DNA of 64,000 bases from QHWK01 sp035259385. GTDB taxonomy: Bacteria; Acidobacteriota; Vicinamibacteria; Vicinamibacterales; CAVVIG01. This document shows, in pieces, positions 54,501 to 62,228 of the stretch. Under the pieces are notes generated by a model. It was not told where the DNA came from and ran no database searches. It saw nothing but the letters and a program-made list of their open reading frames with translations. The first letter of the stretch is position 1; each line of letters opens with the position of its first letter. A program made the position numbers and the translations under genes. The DNA lies in the NCBI GenBank assembly GCA_035259385.1, contig DATFWL010000659.1, positions 1 to 64,000 of the forward strand, written 5' to 3'.

Positions 54501-54850
54501 CCGGCGGCGACGCGATGCCGTGGTACTTCCGGCGCGCTGGCGTCGGCAAGTTGATCGGCAAACGGACGTGGGGCGGACTGGTCGGGCGCGCGTTCGCGCC
54601 GCCGCTGATGGATGGCGGCATCGTCACCGCGCCGTCGTCGGCGGTGTGGGATCCGGAGCAGAGCCAGTGGATTGCCGAGAATGTCGGCATCAGCCCGGAC
54701 ATCGAGGTCGAACACGAGCCGGCGGCCGTGCGGCGCGGCCACGATCCCCAGCTCGAGCGCGCCGTGCAGGAGATTCTGGCGGAGCTGCAGCAGCATCCGC
54801 CAAAGCCGCTGACGCGACCAACCTTTCCGAAGTATCGAACGATGAAATGA
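51533..54850 (+). CDS. Tricorn-type protease homologue
   Basis: 1105 residues, ATG at 51533 with GGGAGGATCGAG upstream. A signal peptide (VAIVLALSAGCFAGVSA) suggests export. Residues ~25-520 are beta-propeller repeats (DLWTVPRDGG, YSPDGSTIAFTAEYDGNTDIYTVPA, GEYALHIAP). A Pro/Ala linker follows (~545-580), then a second beta region, the PDZ domain (~820-880) and an S41-type catalytic core. Catalytic candidates are His729 in DPGYHGLN and the Ser in EFAGSGGDAMP (~987). Tricorn enzymes degrade peptides produced upstream. A Pro-rich loop (~665-690) is unusual. It is single-copy with no peptidase partners nearby. Confidence 0.92.
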   Translation: MRRVAIVLALSAGCFAGVSADSLAPLLLQKPTLSRTHIAFVYAGDLWTVPRDGGAAQRLTSGAGVETNPVYSPDGSTIAFTAEYDGNTDIYTVPATGGVPKRLTWHPSPDTVLSWTPDGKRILFASNRDSFAPVQQLYTMEVSGTFPERLPLPWGWEAAYSPDGSRLAYVPMRRAFNVWKRYRGGDTTPIWLATLADSTVEKIPRDNSNDYNPLWIGGKVYFLSDRDGAVTLYSYDTRTRQVEQEVKNDGFDFKSIGAGPDAIVIEEFGGLALFDLKTRQVKPVPVQIAGDLPEVRARMVNVGSRLSAAHLSPNATRALFEARGEIITVPAEKGDPRNITNSPNVMERSPAWSPDGRSIAYFSDESGEYALHIAPQTGVGDVVKIAMPEPGFYSETRWSPDSKKIAFSDSHMRIWYVDVDRRKAVQVAKERYWNPAGDEWQPVWSPDSQWLAYATRLTNYLGAIHLYSIASGKATQITDGMSDAKDPVFDKDGRYLYFTASTDSGPSLQPDVGSFSRPVTRSIYLVVLSRTEPSPFAPESDEEKVGDAAAAPAPPPTPPAADEKPDARPAPKKPVEVKVDFDNIGQRILSMPLPPRRYVSLQVGKPGVLFALETPAPTPGQPPTTTVHRHDLKSRKSDVAASGVRFFEVSASGDKMLTRQGDDWFIRNLPPPPPPSGGPPAGGPPPPATGGQLNTKNIEVKISPREEWLQMFHEAWRLERDFFYDPGYHGLNLQTAQERYQRFVEGIGSRADLNYLFAEMLGNLVVGHLGVFGGETPDVKRVQTGLLGCDYSIENGRYRFARVFNGENWNPQATAPLTQPGVNVAAGEYLLAVNGRNLTAADNVYGFFEATAGKQVQIRVGSDPGGNGARTVTVVPVANENRLRNLAWIEGNRRKVDEMTGGRVAYVYLPDTAFGGFTNFTRYFFAQVDKQAVIVDERFNGGGALATDIVEFLSRRLLSSVATRDGGDEVEPQGAIFGPKVMLINEFAGSGGDAMPWYFRRAGVGKLIGKRTWGGLVGRAFAPPLMDGGIVTAPSSAVWDPEQSQWIAENVGISPDIEVEHEPAAVRRGHDPQLERAVQEILAELQQHPPKPLTRPTFPKYRTMK

Positions 54851-54873
54851 CCAGAACCTGACCCGTCACGGGA

Positions 54874-54900
54874 GGGGTCGCCGAGCACACAGCGATCCCC
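54874..54900 (+). terminator. candidate terminator hairpin after the Tricorn gene
   Basis: GGGGTCGC (54874-54881) pairs with GCGATCCCC (54892-54900) with one bulged A, 24 bases after the Tricorn stop. There is no T-run. A closely similar hairpin occurs at 56048-56081 after the PQQ dehydrogenase, so this may be a dispersed 3'-end element. Confidence 0.5.
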
Positions 54901-55007
54901 ACCCCGCGACAGCGGTCCCACACGACTCGCAGCTAACTGTGCGGATCCGCGCCGCCGCCGCCGCCGCAGGCGATTGCTGCGACAATCGTACCGGTCTCGA
55001 GTTTGCG

Positions 55008-55685
55008 ATGAATGCGCTCCACCGGCAGGCGATTGTTCAAGGAGTGTTCGGGACGCTCCTTTTTGTCGTCCTCATCTTCTGGCCGGCCGGTACGTTCGGC
55101 TACTGGCAAGGCTGGCTGTTCCTGGGGGTCTTTGCCGCGTCGACCGTCGGCTTCACCGTGTACCTGGCGATCTACGACAGGCCGCTGCTCGAGCGCCGGA
55201 TGAAGGCCGGGCCGCAACATGAGCGGGAGTGGTCCCAGAAAATCATCGTGTCGCTGGTCTTCCTGGCGTTCTTCGCGTCGATCGTCCTGCCCGTGTTCGA
55301 TTACCGATACGCGTGGTCGCCGGTTGCGCCGTGGGTGTCGATTCTCGGCGACGTGGTCATCGTGCTGTCCTTCCTGTTCATCTTCTGGGTGACCCGGGTC
55401 AACAGCTTCGCGGCGTCCAACATTCGCGTGGAGAAAGATCAACGAGTGATCGACACCGGACCGTACGCGCACGTGCGTCATCCGATGTACGCCGGCGCCA
55501 TCTGGCTTTTCGTCGGAATGCCGCTCGCGCTCGGTTCGTGGTGGTCGCTCGGCCTCATCGTGCCCTTGATGGCCGTGCTCGCGTGGCGGCTTCTCGACGA
55601 GGAGAAAATCCTGCAAAGAGATTTGCCCGGGTATACGGAATACATGCGCAGGGTACGCTTTCGCCTGGTTCCGTTCGTGTGGTAG
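55008..55685 (+). CDS. ICMT-family membrane methyltransferase
   Basis: 225 residues from the ATG at 55008. Five or so hydrophobic segments (~8-28, 35-55, 78-98, 108-128, 165-190) precede the conserved C-terminal site: VIDTGPYAHVRHPMYAGAI, followed by DEEKILQRDLPGYTEYMRRVRFRLVPFVW. This matches the isoprenylcysteine carboxyl methyltransferase/phospholipid methyltransferase group, which binds SAM at the membrane face. In bacteria the substrate is usually unknown. It is the last intact gene before a ~425-base gap holding an AraC remnant. Confidence 0.88.
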   Translation: MNALHRQAIVQGVFGTLLFVVLIFWPAGTFGYWQGWLFLGVFAASTVGFTVYLAIYDRPLLERRMKAGPQHEREWSQKIIVSLVFLAFFASIVLPVFDYRYAWSPVAPWVSILGDVVIVLSFLFIFWVTRVNSFAASNIRVEKDQRVIDTGPYAHVRHPMYAGAIWLFVGMPLALGSWWSLGLIVPLMAVLAWRLLDEEKILQRDLPGYTEYMRRVRFRLVPFVW

Positions 55686-55869
55686 ATCGGGTCCACGAGG
55701 GCTGTCGATGAGCCCGCCGATTGCACATGGCTTCGCAACCTGATCGTCGCGACGGCTCATGAGGCCGGAGCCCGGAATGCGTCAAAACGACGTCCTTGAA
55801 CGGTCGAAGCCCGCTCCGAATGTGTTGCGCCGATCCGGGCATTCGGGGCGCGGCACGAGCCGATCGCTG

Positions 55870-56037
55870 GAAGCGCGCAATCGGCGGCTGCTCCGCGCGA
55901 GGGATGCCATGGATCGCACCTTTGCGGAGCCGCTCTGCGTTCCTCGTCTCGCGCAGATTGCGGAAGTGTCCGAGGCGCCACATTCGAATCGTGCAGCTGA
56001 AGGTCGGATCGTAAATGAGGAATCTCACCGTCGCCTG
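55870..56037 (+). pseudogene. AraC-family regulator remnant
   Basis: The frame reads RNRRLLRARDAMDRTFAEPL then CVPRLAQIAEVSEA, the start of an AraC-type helix-turn-helix (usual form LxRARDxMDxxYAEPLxVxxLAxxAxVSxAHFxRxF). After SEA the expected HFxRxFxxxFG appears in another frame (HIRIVQLKVGS, then a stop). The original frame then returns with EESHRRL, matching the usual GETPHRYL. Two compensating indels and loss of the second helix-turn-helix mark it as a pseudogene. The upstream ligand-binding part is not recognisable. Confidence 0.72.
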
Positions 56038-56047
56038 ACCGCCACGC

Positions 56048-56081
56048 GAGGAGATCGCCGAGCGCGCACGGCGATCCCCTC
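56048..56081 (-). terminator. candidate terminator hairpin after the PQQ dehydrogenase
   Basis: GAGGAGATCGCC (56048-56059) and GGCGATCCCCTC (56070-56081) pair at 11 of 12 positions around a 10-base loop, 29 bases beyond the stop of the gene at 56111. It resembles the hairpin at 54874-54900. No T-run is present. Confidence 0.5.
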
Positions 56082-56110
56082 TCCGGACGCCTCCCAAACG
56101 GGCGCTACTG

Positions 56111-57661
56111 CTATTTCTGCCGGAAGATCTCGTACACGTTGCCGCTCGACAGCGACACGACGTAGAGCGTGCCGGACGGGCTGGTCTGGATGTCGGTTCC
56201 GACGCCGAAGCCGGTGCCGAAGCGGAGCGATTCGCTTTCCGTCGGATCGAACTTCGCCGAGTTGTCCGCGACGCGATCGTCGAGCCGGTGATCGTCGACG
56301 CCGATCTTTCGGCGGTTCCCGGTCAGGTTGAAGTGGAAGAGATACCCGGCGTCGAGCACTGGCGTTGCGGCGCCGACGAACAGGTCGCCGGAGTACTGCG
56401 GGCCGAGCCCACGCCCGTCCATGAACCCGATCGCCGCTGGCGCGACGGCAAACTTCCAGCTGAACTGCGGATCGACGTAGTGGGCGTTGGGCAGCATGAA
56501 AAGCCGCGCGCGCGCTTCCTCCGGCGTGTCCGCGATGTTGGTTGGCGGCCACCGCAGTTGCTGGAGATCACGCGCACCGAGCGTCGTTTCGATCTGCTTG
56601 AACTCCGCGACCCGCGAGATCGGTCCCATCACCTGCACCCAGCCGAGATTCGACCCGGGCTCGATGCGATTCACCTCGTCGAAGGTGTCGTCGCCGTTCT
56701 GCTCGTCCCACAAGTTGCCCGACTCGGGATCGAACGCCAAGCCGAAGCTGTTGCGCACCCCGTACGCATAGATCTTGTGGATGTTGGCGAGCGCTGCCGC
56801 CGATGCGGCTTGCGTCACATCGATGAACGGGTTGTCCGACGGCGTCGACCCGTCCTCGTTCAATCGGAGAACCACACCGGTCAGGTGCTCATCGTCGGGA
56901 GTCGGCCCGCCGAATTGATCGTCGGGGATGCCGGGACCAAACGGGCCGTTCACGAGGTTCTGCAACTGACCACGCCGCCCGTTGTCGCCGATGATGATGT
57001 ACAGCTTGCCGTCGGGCCCGAATCGAATGACCCCGCCGTTGTGGTTGCCGCGCGCGCGCCCGTTCGTCTGGTCGAACTGAAACGCGTGCAGCGCGATGAT
57101 GTTGCGGTCGAAGGTCAGCGTGTTCGTCGCGCCGTTCCAGACGAATCGATCGACGTGGTTTCCGAGCAGCGCCGTCGCGAGGACGTCTCCGCTGTCCGCT
57201 CCAGTCTGTGGCACGGCGGCGCAGTCGTGCTGGGGCGTATTGGGCGTCGGCGCTGCTGGCGTGAGGCACGTCCAGTACAAGTACACCCAGTGCGTCGTGG
57301 CGAAGTCGGGGTGGAGTGCGATCCCGAGAAGTCCCCGTTCGGAGTTGTTGTTGACGGCGAGGTCGAGAGCGGTGGCGACGACCGCGCCGTTGACGACACG
57401 CTTCACGCGTCCTGTCGCCTTTTCGGTGATCAGGAAATCGTTTGCCCCCAGGAACGCCATCGTGACCGGAGACTGCAGACCCGACACCACGGTGCGTACA
57501 CTCAGGTTCGAGTCGAGCACGACAGGTCCTGCGGGCGCCTGCGCGGCCAGGGGGCCCGTGAAGGAACGCGCGAACAGCCCGATCGCGAGCACTGCCGCGC
57601 TGGCAAGCAAGGTGAGCCGCGTCGTCGATCGACCGCGCTGAGTTCCAACGCTCGAGTGCAT
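56111..57661 (-). CDS. PQQ-type soluble sugar/aldose dehydrogenase-like protein
   Basis: 516 residues from the ATG at 57661, with GAGGA five bases upstream; a longer in-frame start would precede a good signal peptide (LTLLASAAVLAIGLFARS). It is a six-bladed propeller of the soluble glucose/sorbosone dehydrogenase group: SVRTVVSGLQSPVTMAFL, NSERGLLGIALHPDF, NHNGGVIRFGPDGKLYIIIGD (calcium/PQQ site), AYGVRNSFGLAFDPESGNLWDEQNGDD and a C-terminal YSGDLFVGAAT. The catalytic-base His appears within GNHNGG. It should act in the periplasm, perhaps on a polysaccharide end. No cytochrome partner is adjacent. Confidence 0.9.
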   Translation of the reverse strand: MHSSVGTQRGRSTTRLTLLASAAVLAIGLFARSFTGPLAAQAPAGPVVLDSNLSVRTVVSGLQSPVTMAFLGANDFLITEKATGRVKRVVNGAVVATALDLAVNNNSERGLLGIALHPDFATTHWVYLYWTCLTPAAPTPNTPQHDCAAVPQTGADSGDVLATALLGNHVDRFVWNGATNTLTFDRNIIALHAFQFDQTNGRARGNHNGGVIRFGPDGKLYIIIGDNGRRGQLQNLVNGPFGPGIPDDQFGGPTPDDEHLTGVVLRLNEDGSTPSDNPFIDVTQAASAAALANIHKIYAYGVRNSFGLAFDPESGNLWDEQNGDDTFDEVNRIEPGSNLGWVQVMGPISRVAEFKQIETTLGARDLQQLRWPPTNIADTPEEARARLFMLPNAHYVDPQFSWKFAVAPAAIGFMDGRGLGPQYSGDLFVGAATPVLDAGYLFHFNLTGNRRKIGVDDHRLDDRVADNSAKFDPTESESLRFGTGFGVGTDIQTSPSGTLYVVSLSSGNVYEIFRQK

Positions 57662-57924
57662 TCGCGTCCTCTCTTTGAAGGGTGATCGGCGACCGGTTGA
57701 CGGACCGGGGCCGCCGCTATCACAGTCCGCGGCGCTGTTGGCAAGACGGATGCCCCCTGCTCGCCGGAAAAGCACTCGTCACGGCTCACGGCTCCGCGCC
57801 CGGCGGGGGCCCGGTTCGCGGGCCACCCGCGAGCGAGCGAATTCTGCAAACGTCCTTTAAGTCAGCACGGTGATGCGATTCGGCGGTCAGCGCGCGAAGC
57901 AGTAGCTGCGGCCTGCGCCGCCGC
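57662..57924. other. upstream region of the dehydrogenase, nothing recognised
   Basis: This stretch presumably holds the dehydrogenase promoter. I see no confident promoter, palindrome or gene. Confidence 0.4.
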
Positions 57925-58095
57925 GTTATCGGCACAGTTCTGATTCGCGTCGCCGAGATCCACTTCAGTCTGCCGACGCAGCTCGAGGGGCACGGGTGCG
58001 CCGTTCAGTTGGTCGTCGTATTCAACCTGACGTGCTTCGCGACGGAGAAGTATCACCACTTCGCGCTGCGGCCGCATCTCGACTTGACGGAAGCT
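57925..58095 (+). pseudogene. unidentified gene fragment
   Basis: The plus strand reads VLIRVAEIHFSLPTQLEGHG followed by CAVQLVVVFNLTCFATEKYH and HFALRPHLDL, with about 85% G or C at third positions and an alternating hydrophobic pattern like beta strands. The overlapping minus-strand frame has poorer composition. There is no proper start, and beyond ~58095 the frame loses coding character. It looks like the remnant of a gene I cannot identify. Confidence 0.35.
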
Positions 58096-58296
58096 CGCTG
58101 CGCTCAGCCACGCAGCCGATCCGACGGCACGACAATCGTGTCGCTTGCTATTAGAAGAGGCAGGAAGCGGGGCTTGTCGTCTGCCGAAGTGGCCGAGCAC
58201 CTGGAGCGCGTCGCTCCGCCCGGTCGAGAGAGATTGGACGGACGTGCGAGCCCGGCTGCGCCGCGGGCTCGCGCGTCGTCCGATCCGAGTTGATTC

Positions 58297-60084
58297 CTAC
58301 CGAATGACCGTATCGCTCGGCAACGCCGGCGCGCTGGCCGGTGGGAACCGATGGTGCGTGACCTGCTCGAACGCGTACGCGAGGCCGATTAACCGCGCTT
58401 CGCTGAACGCGCGGCCCGAGAACGTCACGCCTGCGGGTCCGTCCTTCGGGTTGAAGCCGGCGGGAAAGTCCGGCTGCGGCGCGACCGCCACGTTCTTGAA
58501 CGTGCCGCCCGGCACGACGATGCTCGGAAAGCCCGCCTTGGCCGGCGTTCCCGCGAGACTGTTGCCCGACGCGAGGAACGCGTCGTAATCGTCGGCGGTG
58601 CCCGGCTGGCCGTCGGGTCCGTTCAGCAGCCCGAGGATGGCGCCGCGCGATCGCACGATGTCCTCGGCGCGATCCCGCCGGTAACGGGCCGTGTCGGCGC
58701 TGCCCGGCGAGATGTCGAACAGCTGCGAGAAGATCGCGAGGTCCTGGTCGTACTTCGTCGCGCCGGGACCGAACGCGATGTTGAAGTTGACCACATCCTC
58801 GAGCGACTTGATCGGGAACGCGTTCCGCACGTGATCGGCGATGTACTGATTCAGATCGCGCTTGAAGCCGTAGTTCAGCACCGTCGAGCAGCGGAGCGCG
58901 GGCGGAGCCGGATCGCCAGCAGGCGGATAATTGCTCTGCGGCGGGCGCGACGGGCAGCCGCCGAGCTGTCCGGCCGCCAGGTTCACCTGCACGACGTCGA
59001 CGATCGCGCCGTGAGCTCTGAGCACATTGATCGCGTTGTTCATCACATCTGCGCGATTCGCCGGGAAGATCGGGACGACGATGCGCGCGCCCTGCAGCGC
59101 GTTCGGATCGAGGAACTGCGTGTAATCGCTGAGACAGTTGCCGGGCGTGAGGCACGCTTCGGTCGCCGGGTCGTTCGGATCGAACCCGGCAATCGCGCCG
59201 AGCACGATCGCCGCGTCACGCACCGTCCGCGCGAGCGGGCCGGCCGTATCCTGATCCCCGGTAATCGGGATGATGCCGTCGCGGCTGATCAAGCCAACCG
59301 TCGGCTTGATCCCGACCAGGCCGTTCGCCGTTCCGGGGCTGAGGATCGATCCGGACGTTTCGGTGCCGATGCCGACCGTCGCAAGGTTCGCCGCGACCGC
59401 GATGCCGGGGCCGGAACTCGATCCACCGGGCGTCAGCACCGGTCGGCCGTCGTTCAGTGGACGTCCGAGCGCATCGACGGCGGTCGGACCGGTGCGCGGA
59501 TCGGGCCGCGGATCGTACGGGTTGTATCCGTACCCCGCGAGCGAGTTGTACCCGGCGGGCATGCCGTTGGTGAGGAAGTTGGCGAACTCCGTCATCGTCG
59601 CCTTGCCGATGATGATCGCGCCCGCGTCGACCAGCTTCCGCGTGACGAACGCGTCGGACCGCGGCACCGATCCCGCGAACGCGACCGATCCCGCCGTCGT
59701 CGGCATGTCGTTCGTGTCGACGTTGTCCTTGAGGATGATGGGAATCCCGAACAGCGGTCCCTTCTGATGCCCCTTCGCGCGGCCGCCGTTGCCCTCGCGC
59801 GCGTCCTTCACGGCGCGCGCGTTGACGTGCATGTACGAGTTGAGATGCGCCGCCGTGGTCTTGCCGTCGTACGCGGCAATGCGGGCCAGATACATCTCCA
59901 CGAGCTGGTCGGCTGTGATGATGTCGTTCTGGATGGCCGACTGAACTGCGGGAATCGTGGTCTCGAGCAGGTCGAACCGGCCCGATCCGGCCTTCTTGCC
60001 GGCCGTGAGCTGCGTCGAGACGCCCACGAGCACAACCGCGACAATGGGGCCCAGCATGCCGACGACGAGACGAGCTCGTTTCAT
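58297..60084 (-). CDS. amidase signature family enzyme
   Basis: 595 residues from the ATG at 60084, with AGGAG six bases upstream. The N-terminus is a signal peptide or anchor (RLVVGMLGPIVAVVLVGVS). The amidase signature is complete: Lys in IPIILKDNVDT (~115), the Ser-rich strand GGSSSGPGIAVAAN (~225) and the nucleophile loop GTETSGSILSPG (~245). The family hydrolyses amides by a Ser-cisSer-Lys triad. A long C-terminal extension with RYRRDRAEDIV is within the normal range. The exported form suggests a role in scavenging or cell-wall amides. Confidence 0.92.
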   Translation of the reverse strand: MKRARLVVGMLGPIVAVVLVGVSTQLTAGKKAGSGRFDLLETTIPAVQSAIQNDIITADQLVEMYLARIAAYDGKTTAAHLNSYMHVNARAVKDAREGNGGRAKGHQKGPLFGIPIILKDNVDTNDMPTTAGSVAFAGSVPRSDAFVTRKLVDAGAIIIGKATMTEFANFLTNGMPAGYNSLAGYGYNPYDPRPDPRTGPTAVDALGRPLNDGRPVLTPGGSSSGPGIAVAANLATVGIGTETSGSILSPGTANGLVGIKPTVGLISRDGIIPITGDQDTAGPLARTVRDAAIVLGAIAGFDPNDPATEACLTPGNCLSDYTQFLDPNALQGARIVVPIFPANRADVMNNAINVLRAHGAIVDVVQVNLAAGQLGGCPSRPPQSNYPPAGDPAPPALRCSTVLNYGFKRDLNQYIADHVRNAFPIKSLEDVVNFNIAFGPGATKYDQDLAIFSQLFDISPGSADTARYRRDRAEDIVRSRGAILGLLNGPDGQPGTADDYDAFLASGNSLAGTPAKAGFPSIVVPGGTFKNVAVAPQPDFPAGFNPKDGPAGVTFSGRAFSEARLIGLAYAFEQVTHHRFPPASAPALPSDTVIR

Positions 60085-60329
60085 GCGCTCTCCTCTCTGC
60101 AGTGATGAGGACCCGCTAGACGGTTCCACACGCGACGCTCGGATGCGTGTCGCCGTGTCGAGAGCGCCCGTCCGGTGGTCCTCGGCGCGCGACGCGCGCG
60201 AAAGAACATAGCGGCGGGTTGTGAGCGCGCGGATGGTATCACCCCGCGCCTCCGCGCGATGCATCTTTCTTTCTTCACGGAGACGCGTCGAGTGGCGCGG
60301 AATGCGGATGCGCGCGCGGCGGCTGAACT

Positions 60330-60724
60330 ATTGCGATTATGCATGAGCTGATTTGCGCCATCCAACAGGCTCTCACTCCAATCCTTCTTCACCTTCCGCA
60401 GGAACGGCATCGCGTCCTGCCTGCCGGTGCTCGTGTAGTAATCGCCGAGCGGGATCGTGGCATCGACGAAATTGATGAAGGCGCCGTCGGTGTGCGGCTT
60501 CATCGTGTCACGAACGTTCTCCACCCATGCGATGCAGCGATCGTCGAGCTCGGGCGCGTCCGGCTGCCACCACGCCTGATACTGCAGCAGCACGCCGCGA
60601 TCGCGGAACACGAACGAGCTGGGCTCGCGCTCCTTCCTGATCTCGCCGCCGAGACTGTGCAGGCTCACGTACTGGCGCGATCCTTGTCGTAATCGGGATC
60701 GCCCGGACGAACGATCTTTATGTG
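60330..60724 (-). pseudogene. berberine-bridge-type FAD oxidoreductase with internal deletion
   Basis: At 60683-60724 the minus strand reads IKIVRPGDPDYDKDR, the N-terminal FAD-domain start of berberine-bridge-type oxidases (usual VLRPGDPxYDxAR). It is joined in a shifted frame to RQYVSLHSLGGEIR, VLLQYQAWWQPDAPELDD and DGAFINFVDATIPLGDYY, which are the C-terminal part. Some 350 central residues are missing, and the junction lies near 60682. A second frame change follows KKDW near 60380. The protein cannot function; this is a decaying gene. Confidence 0.8.
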
Positions 60725-60794
60725 CGCCTCCGCGGTGCTGTCTGATGTTTCGACCGCCGATCTGACTGAACCTCCGACACGTCGCCGTTGTAGA

Positions 60795-60800
60795 TATAAT
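60795..60800 (+). promoter_or_regulatory. relic -10 element of the kinase pseudogene
   Basis: TATAAT lies 13 bases before the GTG at 60814 of the kinase remnant. No good -35 is visible. It may be the surviving promoter of the dead kinase gene and could also drive the protease gene at 61011. Confidence 0.4.
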
Positions 60801-60813
60801 CGCCCGTTCATTC

Positions 60814-61001
60814 GTGTCTCTGGTCTCAGGTTCCCGCCTCGATCCGCACGAAGTCCTGGCGCTGGTCTGGACCGGCAGGATGGGGAGGTATACCGAGCAC
60901 CCGACCCTCGCCTCGGTCGAGACGTGGCCGTCACGATCCTCGCTGCGAGATTCAGCTCGGATCTCGATCGTCTCAGTCGGTTCAAAGCTCGGGGACGCTG
61001 A
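60814..61001 (+). pseudogene. Ser/Thr protein kinase N-terminal remnant with 1-base deletion
   Basis: GTG at 60814 opens SLVSGSRLDPHEVLALV, matching the usual kinase start (SGTRLGPYEILxLLGxGGMGEVYRARDxRLGRDVAVKIL). After MG the frame shifts by one lost base to EVYRAPDPRLGRDVAVTILAARFSSD, ending at TGA 60999-61001 after RFKARGR. The ATP-binding Lys (normally VAVK) is Thr and the rest of the kinase is gone. Such kinases are abundant in Acidobacteriota. Confidence 0.82.
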
Positions 61002-61010
61002 CCACTGATC

Positions 61011-61976
61011 ATGTGGCGTTGTGCCCGTGTGGCGGCATTCGTCGGTGCTGTCGTGTTGGCGCTCGCGCCGATGACGCGGGCGCAAGAGCCGGCCGCGCAA
61101 TCGTCTGAGCCGCCCACGCCACAGCCGGAAGGCGGTCAGTCGCCACCGGTCGCTGAATTCATCGGACCGATCGGCAGCGTGTTCCTTCCCGGTTTCGGGC
61201 AATTCCTGCAGGGCGACATCGTTCGCGGCACCGTCTACCAGGGCGTCTTCCTCGCGGGCTGGACGATGTCGCGCGCGGCCCTGAACGGCGGACGGGTGTC
61301 CATCTCCGATTTCAGGACGTTCGATGGAAGGACCGAATGGGGCGTGTGGGCGCAACAACTTCGGGGCACGGCCGGGTCGATCAGCGCGTACGACGCGTTC
61401 CGACGAGCCCTGCCGGCGCTTCAGAAGCCTGGAAGGTACGCGTTCGTGCGCGAATCCGATTCGATCGCCAGCGTCATGCGCGCCCCCATCCACGTCACGT
61501 TTCTGAAGGACCCACTCACGTACCTGCCGATCGCGCTCATTGCCGTTACCTCGTTCGCGCGACGCGTAGCGGGACCCTCGGCGGGTCGGGAGTTCGCGTC
61601 AACGCCGGGCCATGACATCGCCTTTGCCGCGGCCCTGGCCTACAACGCCGGCATTGGCGAGGAGATGGTGTTTCGCGGCTATCTCATGCCGGTGCTCCAG
61701 CAGCACCTCGGTGATCGCGCGTGGCTCGCGAACGGACTCCAGGCACTCGCGTTCGCTGCCGATCACGGCGAGTTCAGTCCGTCGGCCTTCGCCGCGCACG
61801 CGGGATACGGTTTGTATGCGGGCTTCGTGGTCCAGCGGAATCGCGGCAGCCTGCGTCAAGCAGTATTCAACCATTTCGTTTGGGATCTCATTGCCGTTTC
61901 CGGGGCGTTTCTGACTCGTCAGCGAGATCGGACAGGCGCGCAGCTGTCGCTGCCGGTCATGACCGTGACCTTCTGA
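61011..61976 (+). CDS. CPBP-family intramembrane metalloprotease
   Basis: 321 residues, ATG at 61011. A signal-like N-terminus (VAAFVGAVVLALAPMTRAQ) and a Pro/Gln/Glu-rich linker precede a first hydrophobic pair and the CPBP core: GIGEEMVFRGYLMP (EExxxR, ~220), FAADHGEF (His, ~250) and VFNHFVWDLIAVS (~290). These are the catalytic residues of Rce1/Abi-type membrane proteases. The N-terminal PGFGQFLQGDIVRG segment resembles a separate membrane-associated domain. Possible roles are peptide or lipoprotein processing. It starts ten bases after the kinase remnant. Confidence 0.88.
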   Translation: MWRCARVAAFVGAVVLALAPMTRAQEPAAQSSEPPTPQPEGGQSPPVAEFIGPIGSVFLPGFGQFLQGDIVRGTVYQGVFLAGWTMSRAALNGGRVSISDFRTFDGRTEWGVWAQQLRGTAGSISAYDAFRRALPALQKPGRYAFVRESDSIASVMRAPIHVTFLKDPLTYLPIALIAVTSFARRVAGPSAGREFASTPGHDIAFAAALAYNAGIGEEMVFRGYLMPVLQQHLGDRAWLANGLQALAFAADHGEFSPSAFAAHAGYGLYAGFVVQRNRGSLRQAVFNHFVWDLIAVSGAFLTRQRDRTGAQLSLPVMTVTF

Positions 61977-62013
61977 CCTGACGATGCGATTCGCATCGGC
62001 GCAGACATTCGGT

Positions 62014-62214
62014 CTATGCGTCGATCGACGCGCTCGACGTCAGCCAGCACGGGCACACGGCGTGGACGATCCGCACTCGAACTGCTGTCCAAAAAGAAAC
62101 TTGGCGCAACGCCTCCGCGATCTCCGTCGCAATCTTCAGCGCCTCGTCGAGGCGCGAACGTAACGCCACCGCCGTGCGCAGGTGCCACGTGCAGAAACGA
62201 TGTTCGAGTGACAT
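62014..62214 (-). CDS. small hypothetical ORF
   Basis: 66 codons from ATG at 62214. The first ~38 codons have gene-like third positions and read as a helix (SRLDEALKIATEIAEALRQ). The remainder is less convincing. There is no ribosome site. It may be a real small protein or a fragment; I cannot tell. Confidence 0.28.
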   Translation of the reverse strand: MSLEHRFCTWHLRTAVALRSRLDEALKIATEIAEALRQVSFWTAVRVRIVHAVCPCWLTSSASIDA

Positions 62215-62228
62215 GATCCGGGTGCGGG

